Source: Saccharothrix longispora (lineage in GTDB: Bacteria; Actinomycetota; Actinomycetes; Mycobacteriales; Pseudonocardiaceae). Taken from it: a DNA stretch of 64,000 nucleotides. The stretch is from the NCBI RefSeq assembly GCF_030852425.1, contig NZ_NSDM01000003.1, forward strand, positions 186,001 through 250,000, in the 5' to 3' direction. Positions 51,666 through 61,535 of the stretch are shown one piece after another; the first letter of the stretch is position 1; every line of letters starts with the position of its first letter. A model generated the notes under the pieces. It saw nothing but the letters and a program-made list of their open reading frames with translations. It was not told the DNA's origin and ran no database searches. Position numbers and translations under genes: made by a program.

Positions 51666-54600
51666 TCAGGCGGAGACCGGTTCGCGCTCCTCCGCGGGCC
51701 GCTGCTCCCGCTTGGCGGCGCGGCGCTCCTTGCGGCCCTCCACCATCGAGTACAGCGTCGGCACGAGCACCAGCGTCAGCAGCGTGGACGAGATCAGGCC
51801 GCCGATCACGACGATCGCCAGCGGCTTGCCGATGAACGCGCCCTCGCCGGTGATGCCCAGGGCCATCGGCAGCAGCGCGAAGATCGTCGCCGCCGCCGTC
51901 ATCAGGATCGGCCGCAACCGCCGCCGCCCGCCCTCGACCACGGCCTCGCGCACCGGCATCCCCTCGCGCCGGTACTGGTTGACGAGGTCGATCAGCACGA
52001 TCGCGTTCGTCACCACGATGCCGACGAGCATCAGCATGCCGATCAGCGCGGGCAGGCCGAGCGGCGTGCCGGTGAGCAGCAGCAGCCCGATGGCGCCGGT
52101 CGCCGCGAACGGGATCGACACCAGCAGGATGAGCGGCTGCACGAGGCTGCGGAACGTCGCCACCATGATCAGGAACACGATCGCGATGGCCGCGAGCATC
52201 GCCAGGCCCAGGTCGGCGAACGTCTCCGCCTGGTCCGCGCTCACGCCGCCGATCGAGTACGACGCGCCGGCCGCCAGGTCGAGCGCGTCGAGCCGCGAGG
52301 TCAGCTCCGCGGTGACCGCGCCCAGGTCCGAGCCGGTCGCCTTGGCGGACACGGTGGTGCTGCGCGCCCCGTCGGTGCGGCGCACCTGCACCGGACCGTC
52401 CACGACGGACACGGAGGCGACCTGGCCGAGCGTGGCGCCGCCGGGCAGCGGCAGGGCGCGCAGCGCGTCCACGTCGGTGGGTGCGGTGCCGGTGCGCAGC
52501 ACGACCTGCTGCGGCTCGCCGTCGACCGGCAGCCGGGTCACCGGCACGCCGCGCAGCGCCTGCGCGGCGAACTGGCCGACGGCCTGACCGCTCAACCCGC
52601 GCGCGGACGCCGCCGCCCGGTCCACGGTGACCTGCACGCGGGGCGCGCTCACGCCGAGGTCGTCGGTGACCTCGCCGACGCCGGGCGTCCCGGTCACGGC
52701 CTGCCGCACCTGGTCGGTCGCGGCCCGCAGGGCCTCCTCGTCGGGCGCGGTGACCAGCACGTCGATGCTGTCCGAGCCGAATCCGGCGGCGGCCGCGCCG
52801 AACGTCACCTCCCCGGTGCCCTCGACGCCCTCGATCCGCTCGGTGAGCCGGTCCTGCAACGCCTCCAGGTCGGTGCCCTCGCGCACGGTGGCGCGCAGCG
52901 TGGTGTCGCCGCTGCCGCCGAACCCGAAGAACCCGCCACCGCCGCCGATGGTGACCTGGTAGGTCTCCACCTCGTCGGTGTCGTCGAGCACGGCCTCGAC
53001 CTTGCGCGCGGCCTCGTCGCGGGCGGCCAGGCTGGTGCCGGGCGCCGTCTTCTGCGAGCCCTGGAGGGCCGTGCCGCCGGACTGGTCGATGAAGTTGGTC
53101 TCCAGCGAACCGGCGAGGCCGAGCGTGCCGCCGAAGATGAGCAGCGCGACGAGCAGCGTCGCCCAGCGCCGCGTGGTGGCGAACCGCAGCACGGGCACGT
53201 AGGCGCGCTGCAACGGGCTGCGCTTCTCCTTCTCCAGCACCGCCTGGAGCTCCCGCTCGGCGGCCTCCGGGTCGGTCGGCACGGCCGGGCGCCTGAGGAA
53301 CCAGAAGGCGAGCACCGGCACGATCGTCAGCGACACCAGCAGGGACGCCAGCAGCGCCACGGTCACCGTGATCGAGAACGGGCCGAACAGCTCGCCCGCG
53401 ATGCCCCCGACGAACGCGATCGGCAGGAACACCGCGACGGTGGTCAGCGTGGACGCGGTCACCGCGCCCGCCACCTCGCGGACGCCGTCGAGCACGGCGC
53501 GCTGCTTGTCCTCGCCGTACCCGAGGTGCCGCTTGATGTTCTCCAGCACCACGATCGAGTCGTCCACCACCCGGCCGACCGCGATGGTGAGCGCGCCGAG
53601 GGTGAGCAGGTTCAGCGACAGGTCGCCGGTGTAGAGGGCGATGAGCGCGACCACGACGGACAGCGGGATCGACACCGCGGTGACCAGGGTGGAGCGCAGG
53701 GACATCAGGAACAGCAGGATGACGACGACGGCGAACAGGAGGCCGAGCAGGCCCTCGGTGGTCAGGCCGCTGATGGCCTTCTCCACCTCGGGGCCCTGGT
53801 CGAACGCGACGGTCAGCGTGGAGCCGGCGGCCTCGCCCAGTTCGCCGAGCCTGTCGCGCACCGCGTTGGAGATCTCCACGGCGTTGCCGTCGGCGGTCAT
53901 GGTGACGCTGAGGCCGAGCGTGTCCCGGCCGTCGGTGCGGTTGATCGCGGTCGCCGGGGCGGGCGCGGACTCGACCGTGGCGACGTCGCCGAGCTTCACC
54001 GGCCCGACGGGCAGGTTCCGCAGGTCTTCGACGCTGCCCACGGGGGTTCCGACCTGCACGGACAGCGTCTTGTCGCCGTCGGGCACGGTGCCCGCGGGCA
54101 CGACGGCGCCCGCGGAGGTGAGCGCGGCGGTCAGCGCCTGCGGGTCGACGCGGGCGGCGCCGAGGCGGGCGTAGTCGACGGTGACGGTGATCGTGCGGTC
54201 CCGCTCGCCGCTGACGGTCGCCTCCCGGACGCCCGGGATCGCCTCCAGCTCGGGCACGACCTCGGCGCGCAGCCGGGCCGCGGTGGCGATGTCGTCGTCA
54301 CCGGAGGTCGCGGCGAGCGCGATGACCGGGATGTCGTCGGTGCCGCCCTGCGCCACGGTCGGCTCGACGCCCTCCGGCAGGCGCGGCTGGAGCCGGTTCA
54401 CGGCCTGCTGCACCTGCGCGACGGCGGCGTCCAGGTCGGTGCCGTAGACGAACATGACCTGCACGGTCGCGGCGCTCTCGGAGGAGCGGGTGAGGACCTG
54501 CTCGACGCCGTCGACGCCGCGCACGGCGGACTGGATCGGCTCGGCGACCTGGCTGTCCACGAGGTCCGGCGACGCGCCGGGGTACTGCGCGACGACCACC

Positions 54601-54737
54601 GCGGCGGGCAGCTCGATGGACGGGAACAGCTGCTGCTTGATCGACGGCAGCATCAACACGCCGAAACCGAGGACGACGAGGCTGAGCAGCCCGACGAGAC
54701 CTCGGTTGGCCAGGCTCAGCCGAGCCAGCACGGACAT
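51666..54737 (-). CDS. RND-family efflux permease (AcrB/HAE-like)
   Basis: A 1023-residue inner-membrane antiporter with the duplicated 6-helix pattern and two large outer loops. The proton-relay Asp pair is in TM4 (GRVVDDSIVVLENIKRHLG). The start LARLSLANRGLVGLLSLVVL is a typical first helix, and TNAIVLIDLVNQYRREGMPV is the conserved C-terminal loop. Actinomycetes lack an outer membrane of the Gram-negative type and no periplasmic adaptor gene is adjacent, so it probably works alone or with a distant partner. The substrate is unknown. Confidence 0.93.
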   Translation of the reverse strand: MSVLARLSLANRGLVGLLSLVVLGFGVLMLPSIKQQLFPSIELPAAVVVAQYPGASPDLVDSQVAEPIQSAVRGVDGVEQVLTRSSESAATVQVMFVYGTDLDAAVAQVQQAVNRLQPRLPEGVEPTVAQGGTDDIPVIALAATSGDDDIATAARLRAEVVPELEAIPGVREATVSGERDRTITVTVDYARLGAARVDPQALTAALTSAGAVVPAGTVPDGDKTLSVQVGTPVGSVEDLRNLPVGPVKLGDVATVESAPAPATAINRTDGRDTLGLSVTMTADGNAVEISNAVRDRLGELGEAAGSTLTVAFDQGPEVEKAISGLTTEGLLGLLFAVVVILLFLMSLRSTLVTAVSIPLSVVVALIALYTGDLSLNLLTLGALTIAVGRVVDDSIVVLENIKRHLGYGEDKQRAVLDGVREVAGAVTASTLTTVAVFLPIAFVGGIAGELFGPFSITVTVALLASLLVSLTIVPVLAFWFLRRPAVPTDPEAAERELQAVLEKEKRSPLQRAYVPVLRFATTRRWATLLVALLIFGGTLGLAGSLETNFIDQSGGTALQGSQKTAPGTSLAARDEAARKVEAVLDDTDEVETYQVTIGGGGGFFGFGGSGDTTLRATVREGTDLEALQDRLTERIEGVEGTGEVTFGAAAAGFGSDSIDVLVTAPDEEALRAATDQVRQAVTGTPGVGEVTDDLGVSAPRVQVTVDRAAASARGLSGQAVGQFAAQALRGVPVTRLPVDGEPQQVVLRTGTAPTDVDALRALPLPGGATLGQVASVSVVDGPVQVRRTDGARSTTVSAKATGSDLGAVTAELTSRLDALDLAAGASYSIGGVSADQAETFADLGLAMLAAIAIVFLIMVATFRSLVQPLILLVSIPFAATGAIGLLLLTGTPLGLPALIGMLMLVGIVVTNAIVLIDLVNQYRREGMPVREAVVEGGRRRLRPILMTAAATIFALLPMALGITGEGAFIGKPLAIVVIGGLISSTLLTLVLVPTLYSMVEGRKERRAAKREQRPAEEREPVSA

Positions 54738-55094
54738 CTTCAGGCATCTCCTTGATGGGCGGACCGGTTCGGCGCGGCGGTGCGCGGGCCCGCGGGCGGA
54801 TGCGCGAACGCTCGCACACCCGACCTGAGAACGGGCTCAGGCACGGGCCGGTCGCCGCGACCCCATCCAGTGTCCTGAGCTGCGGTTACACCCCGTCAGG
54901 GAACTCCGCACCCGGCCAGGTGATCTTCCTCACGAACAGGTGAGGCCGGAGGACCCCTCCTCCGGCCTCGCGTCCACGACGGCGTGCCCTGCCGGACACC
55001 CGTGGTCACGTTGCCACCGCGGACGGCTGACGGGCACCGCACCGTGGCCGCCGCGGATCGATTACCCCACACACCGACCGCCGGGACAATCCCG
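54738..55094. promoter_or_regulatory. 357-base intergenic region: RND promoter and upstream terminator
   Basis: No credible gene is present. The left part must hold the RND promoter; I see no clear operator. At 54942-54969 there is a 12-bp perfect stem (arm GAGGCCGGAGGA) with a CCCC loop. It is placed to end leftward transcription from the two small membrane-protein genes before the RND gene. Confidence 0.5.
54942..54969 (-). terminator. Hairpin terminator
   Basis: A perfect 12-bp stem with a 4-base loop lies downstream of the leftward operon ending at 55095. It would insulate the RND gene. Confidence 0.7.
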
Positions 55095-55511
55095 TCAGGC
55101 CGCGCGGTCCCCCGCGGCGACGCGGTCCGTGTGCCGCAGCCACAGCAGGCCGAGCACCGGCAGGACGAGCGGCACGAACCCGTACCCGCGGCCGAAGTCC
55201 GACCACACCGTGGCGTCCGGGAACGCGTCGGGGAGCAGCAGGCTCGACGCGCCGACGAGCACGACGCCGGCCAGCTCCACCCCGCACGCGAGGTAGGCGA
55301 CCCGCCGCGGCGCGACCCCGGCCAGCGCCAGCGTGGCCACGACGTACACCACGGCCGCCAGCGCCGACAGCAGGTAGGCCAGCGGCGCGTCCCCGAACCG
55401 GGTGGCCAGCTGCACCCCCGACCGCGCCGAGGCGGCGAGCGCGAAGATGCCGTAGACGGCGATCAGCAGGCGCCCCGGCCCCGACCGGGTGGTCTCGGCG
55501 AGCGACCCCAT
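55095..55511 (-). CDS. Unknown four-helix membrane protein
   Basis: A 138-residue integral membrane protein. Predicted helices are around LLIAVYGIFALAASARSGVQ, LAYLLSALAAVVYVVATLAL, YLACGVELAGVVLVGASSLL and FVPLVLPVLGLLWLRHTDRV. It is a recognisable actinobacterial unknown, without a named function that I can support. The ATG at 55511 overlaps the upstream gene stop by one base (TGATG), so the two are coupled. An open frame further upstream in register is not coding. Confidence 0.72.
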   Translation of the reverse strand: MGSLAETTRSGPGRLLIAVYGIFALAASARSGVQLATRFGDAPLAYLLSALAAVVYVVATLALAGVAPRRVAYLACGVELAGVVLVGASSLLLPDAFPDATVWSDFGRGYGFVPLVLPVLGLLWLRHTDRVAAGDRAA

Positions 55512-55885
55512 CAGGCGGCCCACACCTGGCTCGCGCGCAGGATCATCGCCGGCACGCTGAACAGCACCACGGCCAGCACGCCCGCGCCCCAGCGGCTCCG
55601 GTCGGCCAGCGACCAGAACGCCCCGACCGGCAGCAGGACGACCATCGTGAGCAGGTAGCCGAGGAACGTGGGCGTGTCCAGCTCCCGGTCGGCGCCGACG
55701 ACCCGCACCACGCCGACGACCAGCTGCGCGAGCAGCCCCAGTTCGAGCAGCACCACCGCGCCGGCCAGCCCGAGGGTGGCCTTGGTGGCGAGGGTGATCG
55801 GCTTGTCCGCGATGGCCAGCACGAGCGACCACAGGGCCGCGACGAGCGCCAGGACCGCGAGCGCGGTGGTGAGGGCTTGGATCAT
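55511..55885 (-). CDS. Unknown small membrane protein
   Basis: A 124-residue protein with four predicted helices: LTTALAVLALVAALWSLVLA, LGLAGAVVLLELGLLAQLVV, FLGYLLTMVVLLPVGAFWSL and GAGVLAVVLFSVPAMILRAS. Its function is unknown to me. It is translationally coupled to the following membrane-protein gene by a TGATG junction, so the two proteins probably form a complex. The ATG at 55885 is the first start after the gap to the next gene. Confidence 0.72.
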   Translation of the reverse strand: MIQALTTALAVLALVAALWSLVLAIADKPITLATKATLGLAGAVVLLELGLLAQLVVGVVRVVGADRELDTPTFLGYLLTMVVLLPVGAFWSLADRSRWGAGVLAVVLFSVPAMILRASQVWAA

Positions 55886-55980
55886 CCGGACTTCCCGTGA
55901 GCGCGACGACTACCGCGCAACGTACCCGCTGCCACCCGCGCGCCGGCCGGACACCCCGGCGCCGGACGGGCCGACCGCCG

Positions 55981-58467
55981 TCACGGACCGGCCGTGACCC
56001 GTGCGAACTCCGCGTCCGAGACCGCCTGCGCGACCCGCGCCACGACCTCGTCGAACACCGGGTCGCGGTAGTAGTCGCCGTGCCCGCGCATCGGCGAGGC
56101 CACCATGTCCGGGTCGGGGTCGAGGAACTCGGGGTCGCGCAGCCGCACGTCGTTGCCGCACTTCACGCCCCACAGCTTCGGGCCGGCGCGCAGCGGCTCC
56201 TCGGGCCCCTCGGGCCACACCTGCACCGGGCCGCCGAGCGGGTCGGTGAGCCGGTGCACGTTCCACCACCGGTCCCCCAGCTCCCGGTGCAGGTCGGCCA
56301 GCCGGGCGTGCCCGAGGTAGTGCGGGAACATCCGCGAGTAGGCCCACTGGAGCTGCGAGCCGTAGGTGACGAGCCCGACCCGGTCCAGGGCGCGCCGGGC
56401 GTCGGCCTGCCGGACGTACCGCTCGCCGTCGGCCGGGTCGGGCCGCTCGGCCTCGCGGCGCAGCAGCGACAGCGCGGCGAAGCACACGACGCTGCCCTGG
56501 CTGTGCCCGGACAGCACGACCGCGCCCACGTCGTGGTGCACGGCCAGCCGCACGGCACGGGAGGTCAGCTCGATCGTGGCGCGCCCGCCGTAGGGCGGCG
56601 GGCAGATGGGGTGCGCCCCGCGCGGCCAGAACGCGACCAGGTCCCACACGACGCCGACGACGGTGCGCATCTTCCCGCCCTGCCACGTCCGCACGCCCAG
56701 CAGCAGGAGGAGCAGCACGAGGCCGGACACCACGAGGCTGCCCAGCGCTCCCAGGTCCTCGGCGGGACGGCTGGACAGCCAGGCGGCCAGGCCGGGCGGC
56801 GGGGCGGCCCGCCAGTCGGGGTGCGCGAGCCGGGCCAGCGCGATCCCGCCGGCCGCCACCACGAGCACGCCGCCGAGCAGCGCGAGCGCGCCGAGCAGCC
56901 AGTGGTACCGGTACTTCGCCGACGCCACGCGCCGGCCGAGCGCCACCTTGCCCAGGCCCGGCCGGTCCGGGCGGCCCGGGTAGTCGCCCAGCAGGCTCTC
57001 CCGCACCGCCGCGCCCACCGGGTGCCGCACCCACGACGCCAGGCCGAGCGCGTACAGCACCCCGGACGCCGTCAGCGAGACCCAGAACGCCCACTCGGGC
57101 ACGGGCGCCCACCGCAGCACCACGCCCGCGGCCGCCGCCAGCGACCCGGCGGCCAGCAGCAGCGCGGTCGACGCCTGCCGCACCATCGCCGCCGCCACCG
57201 GCACCACGACCAGCGCGAACGCGACGGCCAGCACGCCCCACAGCCCCGCGCCGACCAGGTAGCTGGTGCTCAGCACCAGACCGGGCCGCCCGGCGGGCGC
57301 CGGATCGCCCACCCACTCCACGACCCGGTACGCGAACCCGCCGCTGAACCCGACGGCCACCGTCGTCGCGACCGCCGCGACGACCACCGCGCCGTAGCCG
57401 TGCCACAGGGGTCGGAACCGCGCGTCCACCGCCATCAGGGCGCGACCGCGCGCGCCGCGCCGCAGCCGCGCGCACGCCCCGAGCAGCACCACCAGCAGCA
57501 CCATCGCGAGCACCGCCAGCACGTTCGTCACCGCCTCGAACCCGGCCAGCGGCGTCACCGCGCCGGTCCCGCCGGTCGGCTGCCGCCACAGGAACGCGGT
57601 GGCCAGGCCCGCCGCGACCAGCAGGTACGCCACCGACGCCCACTTCAGCGCCCGCGAGTCCACCTCCCGCCGGTCCGGGGCCAGCGCCACGCGGGCCACC
57701 GCCCACGCCAGCACGACACCGCCGACCCCGATCACCGACCAGGACAGCGCCCCGTCGGGCAGGGCGGTGCGCAGCGCGCCCGCGTACAGCACGCCCACCA
57801 CGGCGCACGCGGCGGCGACGTGCGCGTCGCGCAGCACGGGCGTGCGCGGCGAGGTGTGCCAGAACGCGTAGTCGCCGAGGCTGCCCGCGTGCGTCTCCCA
57901 CCGGTGGTAGGAGCCGCGCGGCTCGTAGAGGAACGTCTGCTGGCCGAACCACCACAGCACGGCGATCACCAGCACCGGCGGGACCATGCCGACGAGCAGC
58001 ATCGCCCCGAACGGCCACCCGGCGAACGCGCCGAGCCACGGGTTGGCGGCCCGGCAGGCCGCCGTCGCGGCGCACTGGCGCACCAGCAGCTCCAGCGACA
58101 CGTACGCGGTGGTCGTGACGAACATGCAGGTCAGGACGAGGCCGAGGAGCCGCAGCACGGCCTCGGCGAACCGACCGGGCCCGAGCAGCGCGTACCGGGC
58201 CAGGTTGAGGATCGCGAACGGGACGAGCAGCAGCCACAGCGCGCGGCTCGCCCCGCCGGCGGTGAACCGGCCCCAGTGGAACGCCTCGACCAGCCGTTCC
58301 CGCACGGGGTGCTCCCCGGGCAGGGTGCGGGCGGGTTTCGCGGCGCGCAGGAAGCGCGCCACGTCGTCGCCCGCCACCGCCGTGGGGAACGGGTCGCCCA
58401 GCACGTGCTCCGGTGGGGTGCCGGACACGCCGTGCACCCGCAGCTCGACCACGTCCTCAGCACGCAT
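55981..58467 (-). CDS. Polytopic membrane protein with alpha/beta-hydrolase signature
   Basis: An 828-residue protein. The first residues form a hydrolase-like strand and oxyanion loop (VVELRVHGVSGTPPEHVL, HG near residue 13). A region of roughly 10-12 membrane helices spans about 75-600 (for example LWLLLVPFAILNLARYALLG). The C-terminal cytoplasmic part has a nucleophile elbow VVLSGHSQGSVVCFAALS (Ser near 653), LVTYGSQLQWAYSRMFPHYL, and a likely catalytic His in ASPMRGHGDYYRDP (near 794). So an alpha/beta-hydrolase fold may be split by a membrane insertion. The ATG at 58467 is well placed. A membrane lipid may be the substrate; this is inferred. Confidence 0.75.
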   Translation of the reverse strand: MRAEDVVELRVHGVSGTPPEHVLGDPFPTAVAGDDVARFLRAAKPARTLPGEHPVRERLVEAFHWGRFTAGGASRALWLLLVPFAILNLARYALLGPGRFAEAVLRLLGLVLTCMFVTTTAYVSLELLVRQCAATAACRAANPWLGAFAGWPFGAMLLVGMVPPVLVIAVLWWFGQQTFLYEPRGSYHRWETHAGSLGDYAFWHTSPRTPVLRDAHVAAACAVVGVLYAGALRTALPDGALSWSVIGVGGVVLAWAVARVALAPDRREVDSRALKWASVAYLLVAAGLATAFLWRQPTGGTGAVTPLAGFEAVTNVLAVLAMVLLVVLLGACARLRRGARGRALMAVDARFRPLWHGYGAVVVAAVATTVAVGFSGGFAYRVVEWVGDPAPAGRPGLVLSTSYLVGAGLWGVLAVAFALVVVPVAAAMVRQASTALLLAAGSLAAAAGVVLRWAPVPEWAFWVSLTASGVLYALGLASWVRHPVGAAVRESLLGDYPGRPDRPGLGKVALGRRVASAKYRYHWLLGALALLGGVLVVAAGGIALARLAHPDWRAAPPPGLAAWLSSRPAEDLGALGSLVVSGLVLLLLLLGVRTWQGGKMRTVVGVVWDLVAFWPRGAHPICPPPYGGRATIELTSRAVRLAVHHDVGAVVLSGHSQGSVVCFAALSLLRREAERPDPADGERYVRQADARRALDRVGLVTYGSQLQWAYSRMFPHYLGHARLADLHRELGDRWWNVHRLTDPLGGPVQVWPEGPEEPLRAGPKLWGVKCGNDVRLRDPEFLDPDPDMVASPMRGHGDYYRDPVFDEVVARVAQAVSDAEFARVTAGP

Positions 58468-58645
58468 GCGATCACCTTCCGCGACCGGTTGGTCCCCGAT
58501 GCCTACCGGATCGGCCGCCGCGGGGAGGCCGTTTCGGCGATCGGGCACCCGGCCGGGGCAGCACGGGGCCCCGAGGGGCATCCTGGGAAGCGGCCGGCCG
58601 CCGATCGCGACCGGCCGCGACCCACGACCCGAAAGGCTGCCCACG

Positions 58646-60061
58646 GTGACCAAACCCGCCCGCCGCGACCCGAGCAAGCTCGTCGACGCCTCCGGGTTCC
58701 GGCAGTTCGTCCAGCACGGCTGGGGCCCCGCCGACCGCGCCGCGCGGGTCGCGCCCGGCGCCGCCGAGGCCGCCGCCGCGCACCGCGCCCGGCTCAGCGC
58801 CGCCCTGCCCGGCGCGCGCGTCGCCGTGGCCGCCGGCTGGGCGCCGGTGCGGTCCAACGACACCGACTTCGGCTTCCGGCCCGACAGCGACTTCTCGTGG
58901 TTGACCGGCTGCTCCGCCGAGGGGGCCGTGCTGGTGATGCACCCCGTGGACGGGGGCCACGAGGCGGAGCTGTTCCTGCGCCCGCCGGCCGGTCCGGAGG
59001 AGCCGGACTTCTTCGCCAACGCCCGCGACGGCGAGCTGTGGATCGGCCCGGTGCCCGGCCTGGCCGAGTGGACCGAGGCCCTCGGGGTGCGCTGCCGCCC
59101 GCTGCACGAGCTACCGTCGGCGCTGCGCGGCAGGCTGCCCGCCGTGCACGCGACCGCGGGCGTGGACCCGCTGCTGGACGCGCTCGCGGGCGCCGACCAC
59201 ACCGCCGGGCTGCGCACGACGCTGGCCGAGCTGCGCCGGATCAAGGACGACTGGGAGGTCGGCCAGCTCCAGGCGGCGGTGGACGCCACCGTGCTGGGCT
59301 TCGCCGACGTCGCCGCCGAGCTCCAGGCGGCGGTGAAGGGCGGCGGCGAGCGCTGGTTGCAGGGCACGTTCGACCGGCGCGCCCGCACCGCGGGCAACGG
59401 CCCCGGCTACTCCTCGATCGTGGCCGCCGGCCCGCACGCGCCGGTGCTGCACTGGGTGCGCAACGACGGCCCCGTGCCCGAGGACGCCGTGCTGCTGCTC
59501 GACGCGGGCGTGGAGCTGGACACCCTCTACACCGCCGACATCACCCGCACGCTGCCCGTGTCCGGCGCGTTCAGCCCGGCCCAGCGGCAGGTGCACGAGC
59601 TGGTCGAGCGGGCGTCGGCGGCGGCCCTGGCCGTGGTCAGGCCGGGCGCGGAGTACCGGGAGTTCCACCGCGAGGCCATGCGGGTGCTCGCCGAGGGCCT
59701 GCACGACTGGGGCCTGCTGCCGGTGTCGGTGGACGAGGCGCTCGACCCCGACGGCCAGCACCACCGCCGCTACATCGCGTGCGGCGTCGGCCACTTCATC
59801 GGCCTGGACGTGCACGACTGCGCCAACTCGCGCGCCGAGGCGTACCACGACGGCGAGCTGGAGGTCGGCATGGCGCTGGCCGTGGAGCCGGGCCTGTACT
59901 TCCACCCGAACGACGAGACCGTGCCGCCGGAGCTGCGCGGCATCGGCGTGCGGCTGGAGGAGAACGTCGTGGTGGTGGAGGAGGGTCACCGGCTGCTGTC
60001 CGGGGCGCTGCCGGCCGACGTGGCCGGCCTGGAGGCCTGGGTGGCCGCCGCCGGTCGCTAG
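58646..60061 (+). CDS. pepP: Xaa-Pro aminopeptidase (aminopeptidase P family)
   Basis: A 471-residue M24B metallopeptidase that removes an N-terminal residue before proline. The N-terminal creatinase-like domain has SNDTDFGFRPDSDFSWLTG. The dinuclear metal site: Asp in DAVLLLDAGVELDTLYTADI (both Asp), His in ACGVGHFIGLDVHDCANS, Glu in GMALAVEPGLYFHPND, and Glu in GIGVRLEENVVVVEEG. The GTG at 58646 is preferred over upstream starts because conserved sequence begins there. It lies divergent to the membrane hydrolase gene. Confidence 0.94.
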   Translation: MTKPARRDPSKLVDASGFRQFVQHGWGPADRAARVAPGAAEAAAAHRARLSAALPGARVAVAAGWAPVRSNDTDFGFRPDSDFSWLTGCSAEGAVLVMHPVDGGHEAELFLRPPAGPEEPDFFANARDGELWIGPVPGLAEWTEALGVRCRPLHELPSALRGRLPAVHATAGVDPLLDALAGADHTAGLRTTLAELRRIKDDWEVGQLQAAVDATVLGFADVAAELQAAVKGGGERWLQGTFDRRARTAGNGPGYSSIVAAGPHAPVLHWVRNDGPVPEDAVLLLDAGVELDTLYTADITRTLPVSGAFSPAQRQVHELVERASAAALAVVRPGAEYREFHREAMRVLAEGLHDWGLLPVSVDEALDPDGQHHRRYIACGVGHFIGLDVHDCANSRAEAYHDGELEVGMALAVEPGLYFHPNDETVPPELRGIGVRLEENVVVVEEGHRLLSGALPADVAGLEAWVAAAGR

Positions 60062-60120
60062 TGCGGACTCCACCCGGACCGGTCACGATCCCCGTTCCGG
60101 CCGGTCCGCCGGCGCGGCGA

Positions 60121-60144
60121 GGGCCCGCCCCGGTGGGCGGGCCC
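60121..60144. terminator. Hairpin terminator between convergent genes
   Basis: A 10-bp stem (arm GGGCCCGCCC) with loop CGGT lies between the aminopeptidase and CNNM-type genes. Confidence 0.7.
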
Positions 60145-60146
60145 CG

Positions 60147-61424
60147 TCACCGCTGCTGCCTGCGCAGCCGCACCTGGGTGATCGCGTGGTGCTCCACGCC
60201 GAGCACCTCGATGCCCCAGTTCGACACGGCGACCCGGTCGCCGGGCCGCTCCGGGATGCGGCCGAGCAGCACCAGCACCAGGCCCGCGATCGTGGCGTAG
60301 TCGCCCTCCGGCGCGTCGGGCAGCTCCACGCCCAGGTCGACCAGGTCGTGCACGGGGAACGTGCCGGGCAGCACCATCGACCCGTCCGCGCCGTTGCGCA
60401 CCGCCATCACGTCGCGGTCGGTCTCGTCGAGGATCTCGCCGACGATCTCCTCCAGCAGGTCCTCCAGCGTGACGATGCCGTCGACGGCGCCGTGCTCGTC
60501 CACGACCAGCGCCATCTGCTCCCGCTCGGCCTTGAAGCGGCGCAGCGCGTCGGAGACCTTGACCGAGTCGGGGAACACCAGGGGCGTGCGGGCCAGGTCG
60601 ACCAGCGTCGCGCCGTCGTCGAGCAGGTCGCGCAGGTGCACCAGGCCCACCACGTCGTCGAGGTGCCCGCCGCGCGCGACGGGTGCCCGCGAGTGGCCGG
60701 TGCCGACCAGCTCTGCCCGCGCCGTCGGCACGTCCCACCCGGCGTCCAGGGTGACCACCGCGCGGCGCGGCACGAGCACCTCGCGCAGCCGCCGCTCGTC
60801 GATCTCCAGCGCACCGTTGATGATCATGCGCTGTTCGGCGTTCAGGCCGCGCTGCGCCGACACCAGCTCCCGCAGCTCCTCCTGCGACATCTGCTCGGAC
60901 TCGGCGTCGGGCTTGCCGCCGAGCACGCGCACCACGACGTTCGTGGACGCGCTCAGCGCCCACACCACCGGCCGCGAGACGGTCGAGAGGAAGTCCAGCG
61001 GCCGGGCCACCAGCAGCGCCCAGCGCAGGGCGTACTGCATGGCCAGCCGCTTGGGGGCCAGTTCGCCGAACACCAGGGTGAGGAACGTCAGCACGATCGT
61101 GACCAGCGCGATCGCCACCGCGTTCGCCGCGGTGCCGAGGAACGACAGCAGCGGCGTGATCGGCCGGGCCAGCGACACGGCGGCGGTCGCCGAGGCCAGG
61201 AACCCGGCGAGCGTGATGCCGATCTGGATGGTCGCGAGGAACCGGTTGGGGTCGCGGGCCAGCCGCACGAGCGTGTGCCCCGACTTCCCGCCCTCGCGCT
61301 CCAGTGCCCGCAGCTGCCCCTCCCGCAGCGAGATCAGCGCCATCTCCGAACCCGAGAACAGCGCGTTGAGCAGCACCAGGACCGCGACCAGCGCGATGGT
61401 GAATCCGTACCCGTCCACACCCAC
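60147..61424 (-). CDS. CNNM/CorC-type transporter (DUF21, CBS pair, CorC_HlyC)
   Basis: A 425-residue membrane protein often called hemolysin-like. The N-terminal DUF21 domain has FTIALVAVLVLLNALFSGSE followed by MALISLREGQL, and GITLAGFLASATAAVSLARP. Two CBS repeats follow (VPTARAELVGTGHSRAPVAR and VVDEHGAVDGIVTLEDLLEE), then the C-terminal CorC_HlyC fold (PVHDLVDLGVELPDAPEGDY). Members move Mg2+ or Co2+ and bind nucleotides at the CBS pair. ATG at 61424. It is divergent to the cyclase-like gene. Confidence 0.93.
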   Translation of the reverse strand: MGVDGYGFTIALVAVLVLLNALFSGSEMALISLREGQLRALEREGGKSGHTLVRLARDPNRFLATIQIGITLAGFLASATAAVSLARPITPLLSFLGTAANAVAIALVTIVLTFLTLVFGELAPKRLAMQYALRWALLVARPLDFLSTVSRPVVWALSASTNVVVRVLGGKPDAESEQMSQEELRELVSAQRGLNAEQRMIINGALEIDERRLREVLVPRRAVVTLDAGWDVPTARAELVGTGHSRAPVARGGHLDDVVGLVHLRDLLDDGATLVDLARTPLVFPDSVKVSDALRRFKAEREQMALVVDEHGAVDGIVTLEDLLEEIVGEILDETDRDVMAVRNGADGSMVLPGTFPVHDLVDLGVELPDAPEGDYATIAGLVLVLLGRIPERPGDRVAVSNWGIEVLGVEHHAITQVRLRRQQR

Positions 61425-61535
61425 TCCGTACCCCGATCGCCCGGGGGCACAACGCTACCGGCGCGTTGCTCTTTCCGAGTGGCACGACTGCCCGACCGGC
61501 CCCGCGCTGGGCTACAACCATGACGGGGAGGTCAC

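Noticed and set aside
55897-60300. A 1467-codon open frame on the plus strand
   Set aside because: Arg/Pro/Gly-rich translation antisense or out of frame to the membrane hydrolase and aminopeptidase genes; no domain is visible.
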